Assembly (NCBI GenBank): GCA_023229505.1
Contig: JALNZD010000001.1
Span: forward strand, 1 to 64,000
Source: Bacteroidales bacterium
Lineage (GTDB): Bacteria > Bacteroidota > Bacteroidia > Bacteroidales > JAGOPY01
Reading direction: 5' to 3'
Length of the DNA: 64,000 nucleotides
The first letter of the stretch is position 1; each line of letters begins with the position of its first letter. The notes under the pieces were generated by a model. It was given only the letters and a program-made list of their open reading frames with translations, ran no database searches and was not told where the DNA came from. Shown here piece after piece: positions 43,208 through 52,412 of this stretch. A program made the position numbers and the translations under genes.

Positions 43208-44303
43208 TCCACATATCATTATAAGCGGAGGTGGAACGGGAGGACATATTTTCCCGGCCCTGGCCATCGCCCGTGCATTGAAAAAGAAGCTTCCGCAGGC
43301 ACAGATACTCTTTATTGGAGCAAAAGGCAAAATGGAGATGGAAAAGGTCCCTGCAGCCGGGTTTCCGATAAAAGGACTTTGGATAAGCGGGTTGAAAAGG
43401 GAATTATCTGCCGGTAACCTGATGTTTCCTTTGAAAGTAATGCACAGCCTGTTCAAAGCTGCCTGTATAATCCGTCGTTTCAAGGCTGATGTGGCTGTTG
43501 GGGTTGGGGGTTATGCCAGCGGCCCGGCACTCCGGGCTGCGGGAATGCTGGGCATTCCCACGCTTATCCAGGAACAAAATTCTTTTCCGGGTATCACAAA
43601 CAAGTTGCTCGGTAAAAAAGCAGAAAAGATCTGTGTTGCTTATGAGGGAATGGAAAAATTCTTCCCTTCACATAAAATCATTATAACAGGAAATCCTGTA
43701 AGAAAAGAAATCATAGAAATCCAGGGCAAGAGAGGTGAGGCCGGATCCCACTTCAGCTTAAATGCAGAAAAAAAGACCGTTTTTGTTGTAGGAGGCAGTC
43801 AGGGTGCTTATTCCATCAATACCTGTATTGAAATGCTGCTCCCGATGCTAAAAGAAAACCGGGTCCAGTTACTCTGGCAAACCGGCCGTAATTTCGAACA
43901 AAGGGCTAAAGATGCCTGTCAAAAAATTGGTTATGTAAATGTGAAGGTGGTTGATTTTATTCAACGGATGGACCTGGCCTACGCCCTGGCCGATCTGGTC
44001 ATATCACGTGCCGGCGCCATTGCCATTGCCGAACTGGCTGCTGTCAGCAAGCCTGTGATTTTTATCCCGTTGCCTACCGCGGCTGAGGACCACCAGATGA
44101 AAAATGCAAGGAGACTGGAAGCAAAAGAGGCCGCCATGGTCATTATAGACCAGGAAGCTAAAGAAAAGCTGCCAGCCCTTTTGCTGCAACTTCTCAGAGA
44201 TGATGCACACCGGGAAAAACTGGAAAAACAGATTGGGACATTCGCCATAGCTGATGCAGATGATAAGATAGCAGATGAAATTATAGCGCTGATTAAAAAA
44301 TGA
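43194..44303 (+). CDS. murG: UDP-GlcNAc:lipid I transferase MurG
   Basis: 369 residues from the ATG at 43194. The frame is open 21 codons further up inside ftsW, but an AGGAGA ribosome-binding site at 43185-43190 and the conserved start HIIISGGGTGGHIFPALAIA favour the later Met. Motifs: GGGTGGH (12-18), GVGGYASGPAL, LIQEQNSFPGITNKLL, GGSQGAYSIN, ISRAGAIAIAELAAVSKPVI. It adds GlcNAc to lipid I to give lipid II at the inner face of the cytoplasmic membrane. It overlaps ftsW by 14 bases and murC by four. Confidence 0.95.
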   Translation: MPRPDPHIIISGGGTGGHIFPALAIARALKKKLPQAQILFIGAKGKMEMEKVPAAGFPIKGLWISGLKRELSAGNLMFPLKVMHSLFKAACIIRRFKADVAVGVGGYASGPALRAAGMLGIPTLIQEQNSFPGITNKLLGKKAEKICVAYEGMEKFFPSHKIIITGNPVRKEIIEIQGKRGEAGSHFSLNAEKKTVFVVGGSQGAYSINTCIEMLLPMLKENRVQLLWQTGRNFEQRAKDACQKIGYVNVKVVDFIQRMDLAYALADLVISRAGAIAIAELAAVSKPVIFIPLPTAAEDHQMKNARRLEAKEAAMVIIDQEAKEKLPALLLQLLRDDAHREKLEKQIGTFAIADADDKIADEIIALIKK

Positions 44304-45658
44304 AGTTTGATCTGGATCAAATACGGAAGGTATACTTCTTAGGCATAGGCGGAATCGGTATGAGCGCCCTTGCCAGGTATTTCCAGGCAAAAGGAATGGT
44401 TATTCAAGGTTATGATAAAACTCCATCGGCACTAACCGGTGAATTGACGAATGAAGGCATGATCATTCATTTTGAAGATGACCCTTCCAAGGTCCCGGGT
44501 GATATCGACCTGGTCATATATACCCCGGCCATTCCGCAGGGACTCGAAGAATATAGATTCCTGAAGGAGAGTGGAATTCCCATGTTTAAAAGATCTCAGG
44601 TCATGGGGAAAATTACGGAAGGAAAATTGACAGTGGCGGTCGCCGGCACCCATGGTAAAACATCAATCAGCTCCCTCATCGCCCATATCCTTAAAAGTGC
44701 GGATTACCAAATGACTGCTCTGATCGGCGGGATCAGTAATAACTACCAATCGAACTTCATTACCACAGGCAAGGAAGATATCATGGTCGTGGAAGCTGAT
44801 GAGTATGACCGTTCTTTCCTGTATCTGCATCCTGATATTGCCGTCATTTCCGCGATGGATCCGGATCACCTGGATATATACGGGACAGCCGGTGAAATGA
44901 ACAGGTCATTTAACGAATTTGCCCGGAATATCAAGCCCGATGGAAAACTGATCATCCGGAACGGACTGCAGTTAAGCCCGAATCAGACTACCACCAGGGT
45001 CGATTATGCCGCAGATGAGAGCTCAGATATTTCAGCCTTTAATCTAAGACCGGAAAAAGGCTTACAGCTTTTCGACATATTCATTGGCGGGCATCAATAC
45101 CGTGATGTTCAGCTACAGGTCCCCGGAAAATATAATGTTGAAAATGCCCTGGCCGCAGTGGCGGTCTGCTTGAGCATCGGAGTGGATCCCGGCAAGATAC
45201 TGGATGGCATCAGGACTTTTACCGGTGTCAGGCGTCGTTTTGACATCAGGATACAACAGCCCGGACGGGTTTATATAGATGATTATGCCCATCACCCACA
45301 GGAACTCGAAGCTTTTATCTCAGCCGTACGCATGCTTTATCCCGGCAAAAAGATCACCGGCCTGTTCCAGCCGCATCTTTTTTCCAGGACGAAAGATTTT
45401 GCTGCCGGTTTTGCACAAAGCCTTGATCTGCTGGATGAAACATGGCTGCTTGATATATATCCGGCAAGAGAACTTCCAGTACCCGGCGTGACTTCAGATC
45501 TTATCCTGGACCTGATGCATCAAAAAAATAAGAAATTGTTATCCAGGCCGGAAGTTTTGAAAATGCTCAAAGCTGAAAAACCTGAAGTATTCCTGACCAT
45601 GGGTGCCGGCGATATCGATCTTCTGATTGAACCGATCATAAAAATTCTAATCTCATGA
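44300..45658 (+). CDS. murC: UDP-MurNAc:L-alanine ligase MurC
   Basis: 452 residues. N-terminal KVYFLGIGGIGMSALARYF, ATP motif AGTHGKTS at 115-122, VEADEYDRSFLYLHPDIA, DPDHLDIYG, RRRFDIR, IDDYAHHPQELEAFI, FQPHLFSRTKDFA and a final LTMGAGDIDLL. It catalyses the first amino-acid addition to UDP-MurNAc. It overlaps murG and ftsQ by four bases each (ATGA-type), so the whole section is translated as a coupled chain. Confidence 0.96.
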   Translation: MKFDLDQIRKVYFLGIGGIGMSALARYFQAKGMVIQGYDKTPSALTGELTNEGMIIHFEDDPSKVPGDIDLVIYTPAIPQGLEEYRFLKESGIPMFKRSQVMGKITEGKLTVAVAGTHGKTSISSLIAHILKSADYQMTALIGGISNNYQSNFITTGKEDIMVVEADEYDRSFLYLHPDIAVISAMDPDHLDIYGTAGEMNRSFNEFARNIKPDGKLIIRNGLQLSPNQTTTRVDYAADESSDISAFNLRPEKGLQLFDIFIGGHQYRDVQLQVPGKYNVENALAAVAVCLSIGVDPGKILDGIRTFTGVRRRFDIRIQQPGRVYIDDYAHHPQELEAFISAVRMLYPGKKITGLFQPHLFSRTKDFAAGFAQSLDLLDETWLLDIYPARELPVPGVTSDLILDLMHQKNKKLLSRPEVLKMLKAEKPEVFLTMGAGDIDLLIEPIIKILIS

Positions 45659-46455
45659 AAAAGTTCCTGCACATATCACTCATGACAATCCTGGTTGCAG
45701 GGACTATAATTTTATTAGCCTTTACTGACCTGGGATATCAGCAAAAGATCTGCAAGAGTTTCCGCGTAGATGTGCTTAACCCTTCTGAGCAGTCCATGAT
45801 CACATCAGAGGAGATCACCAGCCTCATCATTGATAGATTCGGAGAAATAGAAGGCTCACTGATTGCCAGGATAGACCTTTATCAACTGGAAAATATGGTA
45901 CAAGGCAACCCTTATGTTTCATCCTGTGAAGTATTTCAGACTATCGGGGGTAACCTGATGCTGAAGGCCAGGGTCCGGGAGCCGCTGGTCAGGGTGGTTA
46001 ACCTGGAAGACAATCAGTTTTACCTTGATTTTACCGGCTGTGTCATGCCTGTAAACCCGGAACATCCTTCTCACGTCCTGATCGCCAACGGATTTATCGC
46101 TGATCAGTTTGTATCATTGGATAAAAGTGAAAGGTCGCTAAACACCTTCCCTGACAGTTCAGTATTGCACCAGGTATTCCCTGTTGCGTATTATATTTCC
46201 AAAGACGATTTTCTAAAATCCTTCATTGACCAGATTTATATCACGGAAAAAAAGGAGATAGAACTGGTACCAAAAATCGGATCACAGGCTATCATTTTCG
46301 GGAGTGCCGTTGATGCGCGCGAAAAACTGGAAAACCTGAAAACCTTCTACCAGAAAGTGATGAGTAATATGGATTGGAATACATATAAATCAATCAATTT
46401 AAAATATAAAAACCAGGTTGTTTGCTTAAAATATATTGAATATGAACAAGACTGA
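45655..46455 (+). CDS. ftsQ: Cell-division protein FtsQ-like
   Basis: 266 residues. One N-terminal transmembrane segment at about 6-24 (ISLMTILVAGTIILLAF), then a POTRA-like region (SEEITSLIIDRFGEIEGSLIARIDLYQLENMVQGNPYVSSCEVFQ) and a beta domain. Sequence conservation in this family is low; the position between murC and ftsA and the topology support the call. It would link early (FtsZ/FtsA) and late (FtsI/FtsW) division proteins. Its last 14 bases overlap ftsA when the ATG at 46442 is used. Confidence 0.88.
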   Translation: MKKFLHISLMTILVAGTIILLAFTDLGYQQKICKSFRVDVLNPSEQSMITSEEITSLIIDRFGEIEGSLIARIDLYQLENMVQGNPYVSSCEVFQTIGGNLMLKARVREPLVRVVNLEDNQFYLDFTGCVMPVNPEHPSHVLIANGFIADQFVSLDKSERSLNTFPDSSVLHQVFPVAYYISKDDFLKSFIDQIYITEKKEIELVPKIGSQAIIFGSAVDAREKLENLKTFYQKVMSNMDWNTYKSINLKYKNQVVCLKYIEYEQD

Positions 46456-47734
46456 TATCATTGTAGGTTTAGACATTGGCACAACTAAAATTGCAGCTAT
46501 TGTAGGCCGGCGGAACGAACACGGCAAAATCGAGATCCTTGGCTACGGTAATACGGAGTCGATCGGAGTTAAAAGAGGTGTTGTTTCCAATATTGAAAAT
46601 ACGGTTCAATCCATCAGGACCGCAATTGAGCTGGCAGAGAAAAGTTCCGGTGTCGACATCAAATATGTCAATGTAGGGATAGCGGGCCAGCACATCAAGA
46701 GTTTGCAGCATAAAGGGACTATAATCAGAAAAGAAATCGAGACCGAGATAAGCCAGATGGATATTGATACGCTGCACCAGAGCATGTTCAACCTGAACAT
46801 GAATCCCGGTGAGGAGATCATAGATGTAATTCCGCAGGAATACATCATCGACGGCGAAGAGGGCATCAAGCAACCGATAGGCATGCTGGGCAATACGCTG
46901 GAGGCTAATTTCCACATCATTATCGGCCAGACTGCAGCGGCCAAGAATATTTACAAGTGTGTCAGAAAGGCAAACCTGGAGGTAGTCGATCTGATCCTGG
47001 AGCCAATTGCATCCGCGGACTCCGTTTTAAGTGAAGAAGAAAAAGAAGCAGGGGTTGTCCTTGTGGATATCGGTGGCGGGACTACCGACATTGCGATTTT
47101 CCAGGATGGCATTATCAGGCACACTTCCGTTATTCCATTCGGTGGTGAAATCCTGACGGAAGATATTAAGGAAGGATGTTCGATCATTAAAAAGCATGCG
47201 GAAGAGCTTAAGATTAAATTCGGTTCGGCCTTAGCCAGCGAAAACAGGGATGATGAAGTCGTGGCTATTCCCGGCCTACGGGGAAGACAGCCCAAGGAGA
47301 TCACGCTACGGAACCTCGCCAGCATCATCCAGGCCAGGATGGAAGAAATCATTGAACACATTTATTATGAGATCAAAAATTCCGGGTATGAGAAGAAACT
47401 GATCGGCGGGATAGTGCTTACCGGAGGAGGAGCTTTACTCAAACATTTAGCACAATTAACCGAATTCATGACAGGCATGGATACCAGGATCGGCTATCCA
47501 AATGAACACCTGGCACCCGGAACACCAGATGAAATGGCCAGCCCGATGTACGCAACCGGCATTGGACTGGTTATACAGGGGGTAGAGCGTTACATACGGG
47601 AGAAGGTAAGGGAGGATATCAAGAGCCCTGAAAAAGTAAAATCAGTTGAGCGGGAACAGAAAGTTGAGAAGAAATCTAAATCCAACGGATTTCTAAAAAG
47701 GATCCAGGATTGGTTTGAGGGGGATGAGTTGTAA
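46442..47734 (+). CDS. ftsA: Cell-division protein FtsA
   Basis: 430 residues from the ATG at 46442 (a TTG two codons upstream is also possible). It is an actin-like ATPase: IIVGLDIGTTKIAAIVG (phosphate 1), SHC-domain region around KYVNVGIAGQHIKSLQ, VVLVDIGGGTTDIAIF (phosphate 2) and GGIVLTGGGALLKHL (adenosine motif). The C-terminus ends in a basic amphipathic helix (SKSNGFLKRIQDWFEGDEL), the membrane-targeting sequence that tethers FtsZ filaments to the membrane. It overlaps ftsQ and precedes ftsZ by about 90 bases. Confidence 0.96.
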   Translation: MNKTDIIVGLDIGTTKIAAIVGRRNEHGKIEILGYGNTESIGVKRGVVSNIENTVQSIRTAIELAEKSSGVDIKYVNVGIAGQHIKSLQHKGTIIRKEIETEISQMDIDTLHQSMFNLNMNPGEEIIDVIPQEYIIDGEEGIKQPIGMLGNTLEANFHIIIGQTAAAKNIYKCVRKANLEVVDLILEPIASADSVLSEEEKEAGVVLVDIGGGTTDIAIFQDGIIRHTSVIPFGGEILTEDIKEGCSIIKKHAEELKIKFGSALASENRDDEVVAIPGLRGRQPKEITLRNLASIIQARMEEIIEHIYYEIKNSGYEKKLIGGIVLTGGGALLKHLAQLTEFMTGMDTRIGYPNEHLAPGTPDEMASPMYATGIGLVIQGVERYIREKVREDIKSPEKVKSVEREQKVEKKSKSNGFLKRIQDWFEGDEL

Positions 47735-47826
47735 GCCGCAGTTATCAACAATCATCTTGTTTATAATTATTCTGGAAAATAGCTAATCAAATTTATAAAA
47801 CCAATACTTTTAAAATCCTGAAAACC
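47735..47826 (+). promoter_or_regulatory. ftsA-ftsZ spacer with possible ftsZ promoter
   Basis: This is the largest gap inside the dcw cluster, 92 bases, AT-rich. TACTTTTA at 47805-47812 approximates the TAnnTTTG box, but it lies only 14 bases before the ATG, so the leader would be very short. No hairpin terminator is visible, so read-through from upstream is expected too. Confidence 0.3.
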
Positions 47827-49542
47827 ATGAAAGAAATGATCAAATTTGATATGCCGAAAAACCAATCATCCATTATAAAAGTAATTGGTGTTGGCGGTGG
47901 CGGATCTAATGCAGTTAACCATATGTTCCGCCAGGGTATCAAAGGGGTGGATTTCATCATTTGCAATACAGACGCCCAGGCAATGGATTCTTCACCGGTT
48001 CCCACAAAAATCCAGTTAGGTGAAAAAGGTCTTGGGGCCGGTTCAATGCCCGCGGTAGGAAAAGAGTCTGCCCGGCAGAAGGTCGATCAGATCAGGGAAA
48101 TCCTCGAAAAGAATACGCAGATGTTATTTATCACGGCCGGGATGGGAGGGGGAACCGGGACCGGCGCCGCTCCGGTAATCGCAGCCATTGCCAAAGAGCT
48201 GGGTATCCTTACGGTAGGCATTGTTACTATCCCTTTTACGTTTGAAGGGAAAAAACGAAAATTCCAGGCTGATGAAGGGATCCAGGAATTAAGGAAATGC
48301 GTCGACACCTTGCTGATCATCTGCAATGATAAACTCCGTGAATTATACGGTGACCTTAAACTTTCCGAAGCTTTCGACAAAGCCGATGACGTGCTGACCA
48401 CAGCCGCAAGGGGCATTGCCGAAATCATTACAGTAACAGGTTATATCAATGTTGATTTTGAAGATGTCAGGACCGTGATGAACAATAGCGGCAAAGCCAT
48501 TATGGGATGCGCCCAGGCAGAAGGGGAAAACAGGGCGATTGAAGCTGTGAAAGCAGCCCTTTCCTCTCCATTGCTGAATGATAATGAAATTGAAGGTGCC
48601 AGCGATGTATTGCTTTATATTACCTCCGGGCTGGAAGAAATCTCCATGGATGAAGTCACCGAAATCACAGACTATATCCAGCGGGAAGCAAAGTCGCAGG
48701 CTGAGATTATCTGGGGAAACGGATACGATGAGACACTCGGCAAGAAAATCAGCATTACCCTGATTGCAACCGGATTTGATGCTGAAAGAAAAGCTGCTGC
48801 CGGCCAGGATGTTAAGATCAGGCATGCATTGAACGATGAAATCAAAACTGAGCTGCCATTGCCTATAGCTGCTTCAAAAGAAGATTTTACAGAAATCACG
48901 GGAAGGATAGAAATTATCCGCAAACCAATCCTGGAAAACAGTATTTTCGAAGAAAGCACAGAGTCAATCCCGGTCATTGATCCTGAACCCATTACATTGA
49001 TCAGCAAGCCGGAGGAGGAAGAATCCCCTGTTATCGAGGAACAACCCGTGAGTAAAGCCTGGAAAGAAGATGAAAGGACATTTGTTTTCGAGTTTTCGCA
49101 GCAGGAAGACGATGAAATCCTGGAAAAAGAAGAAATTTTAGTCACCCAGCCGGAAGCTAAAGAGAAAAAGCTTAACGGAGAGGAATTATCAGGAGAAAAA
49201 TCCAGGAAGCCGGTTGAAATGAAGCCATTTGAGCTGTACATTAAAAAGCCCGGCGGCGATTCAATTCACGGGACCGATAATACTTCCACTCGCCCGTCGA
49301 TCGACCTGAAATCCCAGGAAAGAATTGAACGGCTCAGAAATTTAAGCATGAAACTTAAAGATGAGAGCGCCATCGAAGAAATGGAGAACGAACCCGCCTA
49401 TGTCCGCCGCAATGTAGAACTTACAAATTCTGTTCCCTCGGGTGAGGCCCGGGTTTCAAAGTATTCTCTTTATGAAGACAATGATACCAAAGGAACTGAG
49501 ATAAGGTCCGGGAATTCGTTTCTGCATGATAATGTTGACTAA
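47827..49542 (+). CDS. ftsZ: Cell-division GTPase FtsZ with long C-terminal linker
   Basis: 571 residues. The tubulin-like GTPase core covers about 15-330: IKVIGVGGGGSNAVNHMF, the tubulin signature GGGTGTG at 107-113 (followed by AAPVIA), the TIPFTFEGKKR loop and a T7-type NVDFEDVRTVM. The remaining 230 residues are a long, acidic, low-complexity linker (many E and P) ending in a segment with EPAYVRRNVEL, typical of Bacteroidetes FtsZ, in which the usual terminal FtsA/ZipA peptide is moved inwards. FtsZ forms the division ring. It ends the dcw cluster and converges with tsf, 24 bases away, without an obvious terminator. Confidence 0.97.
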   Translation: MKEMIKFDMPKNQSSIIKVIGVGGGGSNAVNHMFRQGIKGVDFIICNTDAQAMDSSPVPTKIQLGEKGLGAGSMPAVGKESARQKVDQIREILEKNTQMLFITAGMGGGTGTGAAPVIAAIAKELGILTVGIVTIPFTFEGKKRKFQADEGIQELRKCVDTLLIICNDKLRELYGDLKLSEAFDKADDVLTTAARGIAEIITVTGYINVDFEDVRTVMNNSGKAIMGCAQAEGENRAIEAVKAALSSPLLNDNEIEGASDVLLYITSGLEEISMDEVTEITDYIQREAKSQAEIIWGNGYDETLGKKISITLIATGFDAERKAAAGQDVKIRHALNDEIKTELPLPIAASKEDFTEITGRIEIIRKPILENSIFEESTESIPVIDPEPITLISKPEEEESPVIEEQPVSKAWKEDERTFVFEFSQQEDDEILEKEEILVTQPEAKEKKLNGEELSGEKSRKPVEMKPFELYIKKPGGDSIHGTDNTSTRPSIDLKSQERIERLRNLSMKLKDESAIEEMENEPAYVRRNVELTNSVPSGEARVSKYSLYEDNDTKGTEIRSGNSFLHDNVD

Positions 49543-49566
49543 CCTGGTGAAAAAATTACCTGGTAT

Positions 49567-50403
49567 TCAGACCCCTAATTTCTGCCTGCAAAAAGCAGCA
49601 ACGGTCAAATCCTTATCGAATCCCTGCAAATACTGCCTGATCGTTTTGGTATTATCCTTAATAAATTCCTGGTTCAGCAGGGTATTTTCCTTGTAGAATT
49701 TATTGAGCTTTCCAATCGCAATTTTTTCGAGCATATTTTCCGGTTTTCCTTCCCTGCGGGCCTGCTCCATGCCAATCTCGATTTCTTTTTCAATCGTTGT
49801 GGCATCGATATCATCGCGGTCGATGGCGATAGGGCTCATGGCTGCAATCTGCATAGCCACATCATGTGCCGCATCCGCGATCCCGGGAATACCTTTCTTG
49901 TTTAACCCAACCAGCGTAGCGAGCTTGTTTCCCAGGTGATTATATCCTGATACCAGCTCAGCGCGAACCGTGTAATAGCCTGACAGTTCAAGTTTTTCAC
50001 CTATTTTACCTACCAGGTCCGTAAGGTTTTCCTCAACGGTCCTGCCATTCAGGTTCAAAGCATTCAGCTCATCCATAGAAGCAGGCTTTTTTGCAACGGC
50101 CAGATCAAGAACAGCTTTAACATAATTGATGAAATCATCGCTTTTAGCAACAAAATCAGTTTCGGAGTTCACAATTATCAGGGCGCCAAAATCATGTGTA
50201 TCATTGGTTTTAGCAAGGATTATTCCTTCAGTTGCCTCACGGTCGGCACGTTTGGCGGCGATTTTCTGTCCTTTTTTACGGAGGATCTCGATGGCTTTTG
50301 TAGCATCGCCATCACTTTCGATGAGGGCAGTTTTGCAATCCATCATTCCTGCCCCGGTTATCTGTCTGAGTTTATTTACTTCAGCAGCAGTTATATTTGC
50401 CAT
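49567..50403 (-). CDS. tsf: Translation elongation factor EF-Ts
   Basis: 278 residues. N-terminal UBA-like domain ITAAEVNKLRQITGAGMMDCKTALIESDGDATKAIEILRKKG, then ADREATEGIILAK, VNSETDFVAKSDDF and a C-terminal half of the nucleotide-exchange core. It recharges EF-Tu with GTP. It lies 34 bases after rpsB in the usual rpsB-tsf order and is the last gene of the leftward ribosomal operon starting with rplM. Confidence 0.97.
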   Translation of the reverse strand: MANITAAEVNKLRQITGAGMMDCKTALIESDGDATKAIEILRKKGQKIAAKRADREATEGIILAKTNDTHDFGALIIVNSETDFVAKSDDFINYVKAVLDLAVAKKPASMDELNALNLNGRTVEENLTDLVGKIGEKLELSGYYTVRAELVSGYNHLGNKLATLVGLNKKGIPGIADAAHDVAMQIAAMSPIAIDRDDIDATTIEKEIEIGMEQARREGKPENMLEKIAIGKLNKFYKENTLLNQEFIKDNTKTIRQYLQGFDKDLTVAAFCRQKLGV

Positions 50404-50437
50404 AATAATCAGAATCTTTGTTTAGTGAATGAAATAA

Positions 50438-51340
50438 TTACTTCTTGGGTTTAGCAAGGCCTCTGCGTGGTCTCTTATTCGTTTCAGCCATCCTGTCTTC
50501 CTCTTTCTTAACTTTTGAAAGTTTCTCGAGAGCCTTTTTACGGATACTTTCAGAATCTTCTTCATCATCCAGTCTGTCAACCAGGAATGCTGGTCCGCCG
50601 AGCCGGTCAAATTCGTCCTTGTCATCTTCTTCACCGCGGGCTTCCTTATCGATCTTTCTTTCTGCCAGTCCTTCTTCAATGGCCTGAACCATAATCCGCA
50701 GAATCAGCTCGATTGATTTTGAAGCATCATCGTTGCCCGGGATGGGGAAATCAATAATATTGGGATCAGAGTTTGTATCGACAATAGCGAAAGTCGGGAT
50801 ATTCAATTTTCGTGCTTCTGCAATCGCGATTTTTTCTTTCAAAATATCAACAACAAAGATAGCAGAGGGTAAACGGTTAAGATCGGCAATACTTCCAAGC
50901 TGTTTCTCCAGTTTCTGACGCTCACGGTCAATTTGAAGACGTTCGCGTTTGGAGAGGCTTTTAAAGTTGCTGGTTGCCATCAGTTTATCGATGGAACCCA
51001 TTTTTCGCACCGCTTTACGGATCGTGGCAAAGTTGGTCAGCATACCGCCCGGCCAGCGTTCTACCACATAAGGCATGCCCACTTTCTGGACCTGCGTGGC
51101 AACGATTTCCTTTGCCTGTTTTTTTGTAGCTACAAAGAGGACCTTGCGGCCTGACTTAGTGATCTGTTTCAATGCCGACGCCGATTCCTCGATCTTGGCC
51201 ATTGTTTTGTAAAGATCAATAATGTGGATTCCATTGCGCTCCATGAAAATAAAAGGAGCCATGTTAGGATTCCATTTTCTTCTGAGGTGGCCAAAATGCA
51301 CACCCGCGTCCAATAATTCTTCGAAAGTTGTTCTTGCCAT
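50438..51340 (-). CDS. rpsB: 30S ribosomal protein S2
   Basis: 300 residues from the ATG at 51340; the reading is open 12 codons further up, but MARTTFEELLDAGVHFGH is the conserved start. Core motifs: RRKWNPNMAPFIF, IDLYKTMAKIEES, VLFVATKKQAKEIV, WPGGMLTNFATI, IFVVDILKEKIAIAEARKL and VDTNSDPNIIDFPIPGNDDA. The protein carries an acidic and then basic C-terminal extension of about 60 residues beyond the usual end (DEFDRLGG through KRPRRGLAKPKK), seen in several Bacteroidetes. It is followed by tsf. Confidence 0.97.
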   Translation of the reverse strand: MARTTFEELLDAGVHFGHLRRKWNPNMAPFIFMERNGIHIIDLYKTMAKIEESASALKQITKSGRKVLFVATKKQAKEIVATQVQKVGMPYVVERWPGGMLTNFATIRKAVRKMGSIDKLMATSNFKSLSKRERLQIDRERQKLEKQLGSIADLNRLPSAIFVVDILKEKIAIAEARKLNIPTFAIVDTNSDPNIIDFPIPGNDDASKSIELILRIMVQAIEEGLAERKIDKEARGEEDDKDEFDRLGGPAFLVDRLDDEEDSESIRKKALEKLSKVKKEEDRMAETNKRPRRGLAKPKK

Positions 51341-51452
51341 GAATTGTAGATTTATGTTTACCTTCTGATTTATCAACCTCCAGGTAGCATCTGTAATAGC
51401 GATAGTCCTGGCGGTTTAGATACTAAACACTCTTTTTCGGGGGAGCGATCCG
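51341..51452. other. rpsI-rpsB spacer
   Basis: About 110 bases between rpsI and rpsB on the leftward strand. I see no strong promoter or terminator; a leader with short pairing segments is possible. S2 autoregulation through the rpsB leader is known in proteobacteria, but no such structure was recognised here. Confidence 0.3.
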
Positions 51453-51839
51453 TTAACGTTTGCTGAACTGGAATCTTCTCCGTGCGCCTGGCTGGCCCGG
51501 TTTCTTCCTTTCAACCATCCTGGGATCTCTGCGTAAGAGGCCTTTATCTTTTAATGCCTTGCGAAACTCCGGGTTTAATTTGACCAGTGCGCGGGCAATA
51601 GCCATCCGGAGCGCTTCAGCCTGGCCTTTGTAACCACCGCCGTCGAGATTGACGTTGATGTCAAATTTATTTTCAGTCTGAGTAACCTCAAAGGCTTGTT
51701 TGACCGTATATTGAAGAACTGATGTCGGAAAATAATCTTTTACGTCACGCTTGTTAACAGTAACCTGTCCTGTTCCTTCTTTAAGGTATACTCGGGCAAC
51801 GGCTGTTTTTCTTCTTCCGGTTGCGTTAATGACTTCCAT
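51453..51839 (-). CDS. rpsI: 30S ribosomal protein S9
   Basis: 128 residues: EVINATGRRKTAVARVYLKEG at the start, QAFEVTQTENKFDINVNLDGGGYKGQAEALRMAIARAL in the middle, and the basic tail RRDPRMVERKKPGQPGARRRFQFSKR that reaches the ribosomal P site. Length is normal. It follows rplM by five bases, the standard rplM-rpsI pair. Confidence 0.98.
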   Translation of the reverse strand: MEVINATGRRKTAVARVYLKEGTGQVTVNKRDVKDYFPTSVLQYTVKQAFEVTQTENKFDINVNLDGGGYKGQAEALRMAIARALVKLNPEFRKALKDKGLLRRDPRMVERKKPGQPGARRRFQFSKR

Positions 51840-51844
51840 ATTGA

Positions 51845-52300
51845 CTATTTAATGGTATTGATATCAATTTCTTTTGGTGACTGGCCCTGGTGAGGATGCT
51901 CCGGGCCGGCATAAACGTGAAGGTTGCGGTATATTTCCCTGCCCAATCTTGTTCTTGGCAGCATTCCCCGGATTGCCTCCTCAACCACTGCAGTTGGCCT
52001 TTTCTTCAATAACTCCGCCGGTGAATGGATCTTCTTACCACCCGGATAGCCGCTGTGTGTAACGTATTCCTTGCCAGTCATTTTATTTCCGGTAAGCACT
52101 ATTTTTTCGGCATTGATGATCACCACATGGTCACCACAATCAACGTGAGGGGTGTAATAAGGCTTATTTTTACCACGCAGCATCTTGGCCGCATGCGATG
52201 CCAGTCGCCCCAGCACTTGTCCTTCAGCATTCAGCAGAACCCATTCTTTGACAACGGTTTCCTTCTTAGCGCTGATTGTTCTGTAACTCAAAGTATCCAT
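51845..52300 (-). CDS. rplM: 50S ribosomal protein L13
   Basis: 151 residues: EWVLLNAEGQVLGRLASHAAKMLRGKNKPYYTPHVDCGDHVVIINAEKI, then KEYVTHSGYPGGKK, and GMLPRTRLGREIYRNLHVYAGPEHPHQGQ. First gene of the operon rplM-rpsI-rpsB-tsf, with an excellent promoter immediately upstream. Confidence 0.98.
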   Translation of the reverse strand: MDTLSYRTISAKKETVVKEWVLLNAEGQVLGRLASHAAKMLRGKNKPYYTPHVDCGDHVVIINAEKIVLTGNKMTGKEYVTHSGYPGGKKIHSPAELLKKRPTAVVEEAIRGMLPRTRLGREIYRNLHVYAGPEHPHQGQSPKEIDINTIK

Positions 52301-52348
52301 CGATGGCTATGTTTCAATAGTTAAAGATTACCTTCTGAAAATGGGGTG

Positions 52349-52380
52349 CAAAGATAGAATGAAATTTTGGTTTTAACAAA
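52349..52380 (-). promoter_or_regulatory. Primary-sigma promoter of the rplM operon
   Basis: On the minus strand TTTG (52380-52377) is followed after exactly 20 bases by TATCTTTG (52356-52349), a perfect match to the Bacteroidetes -33 / -7 consensus TTTG-N19-20-TAnnTTTG. The expected start is near 52342, giving a leader of about 40 bases before the rplM ATG. It is the clearest promoter in the window and supports the phylum assignment. Confidence 0.85.
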
Positions 52381-52412
52381 TGAAGGCGGATAAAAAAATT
52401 AAAACATCATTT

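Noticed and set aside
49543..49566. Terminator between ftsZ and tsf
   Set aside because: Only a direct repeat of ACCTGGT is present; no stem-loop could be drawn.
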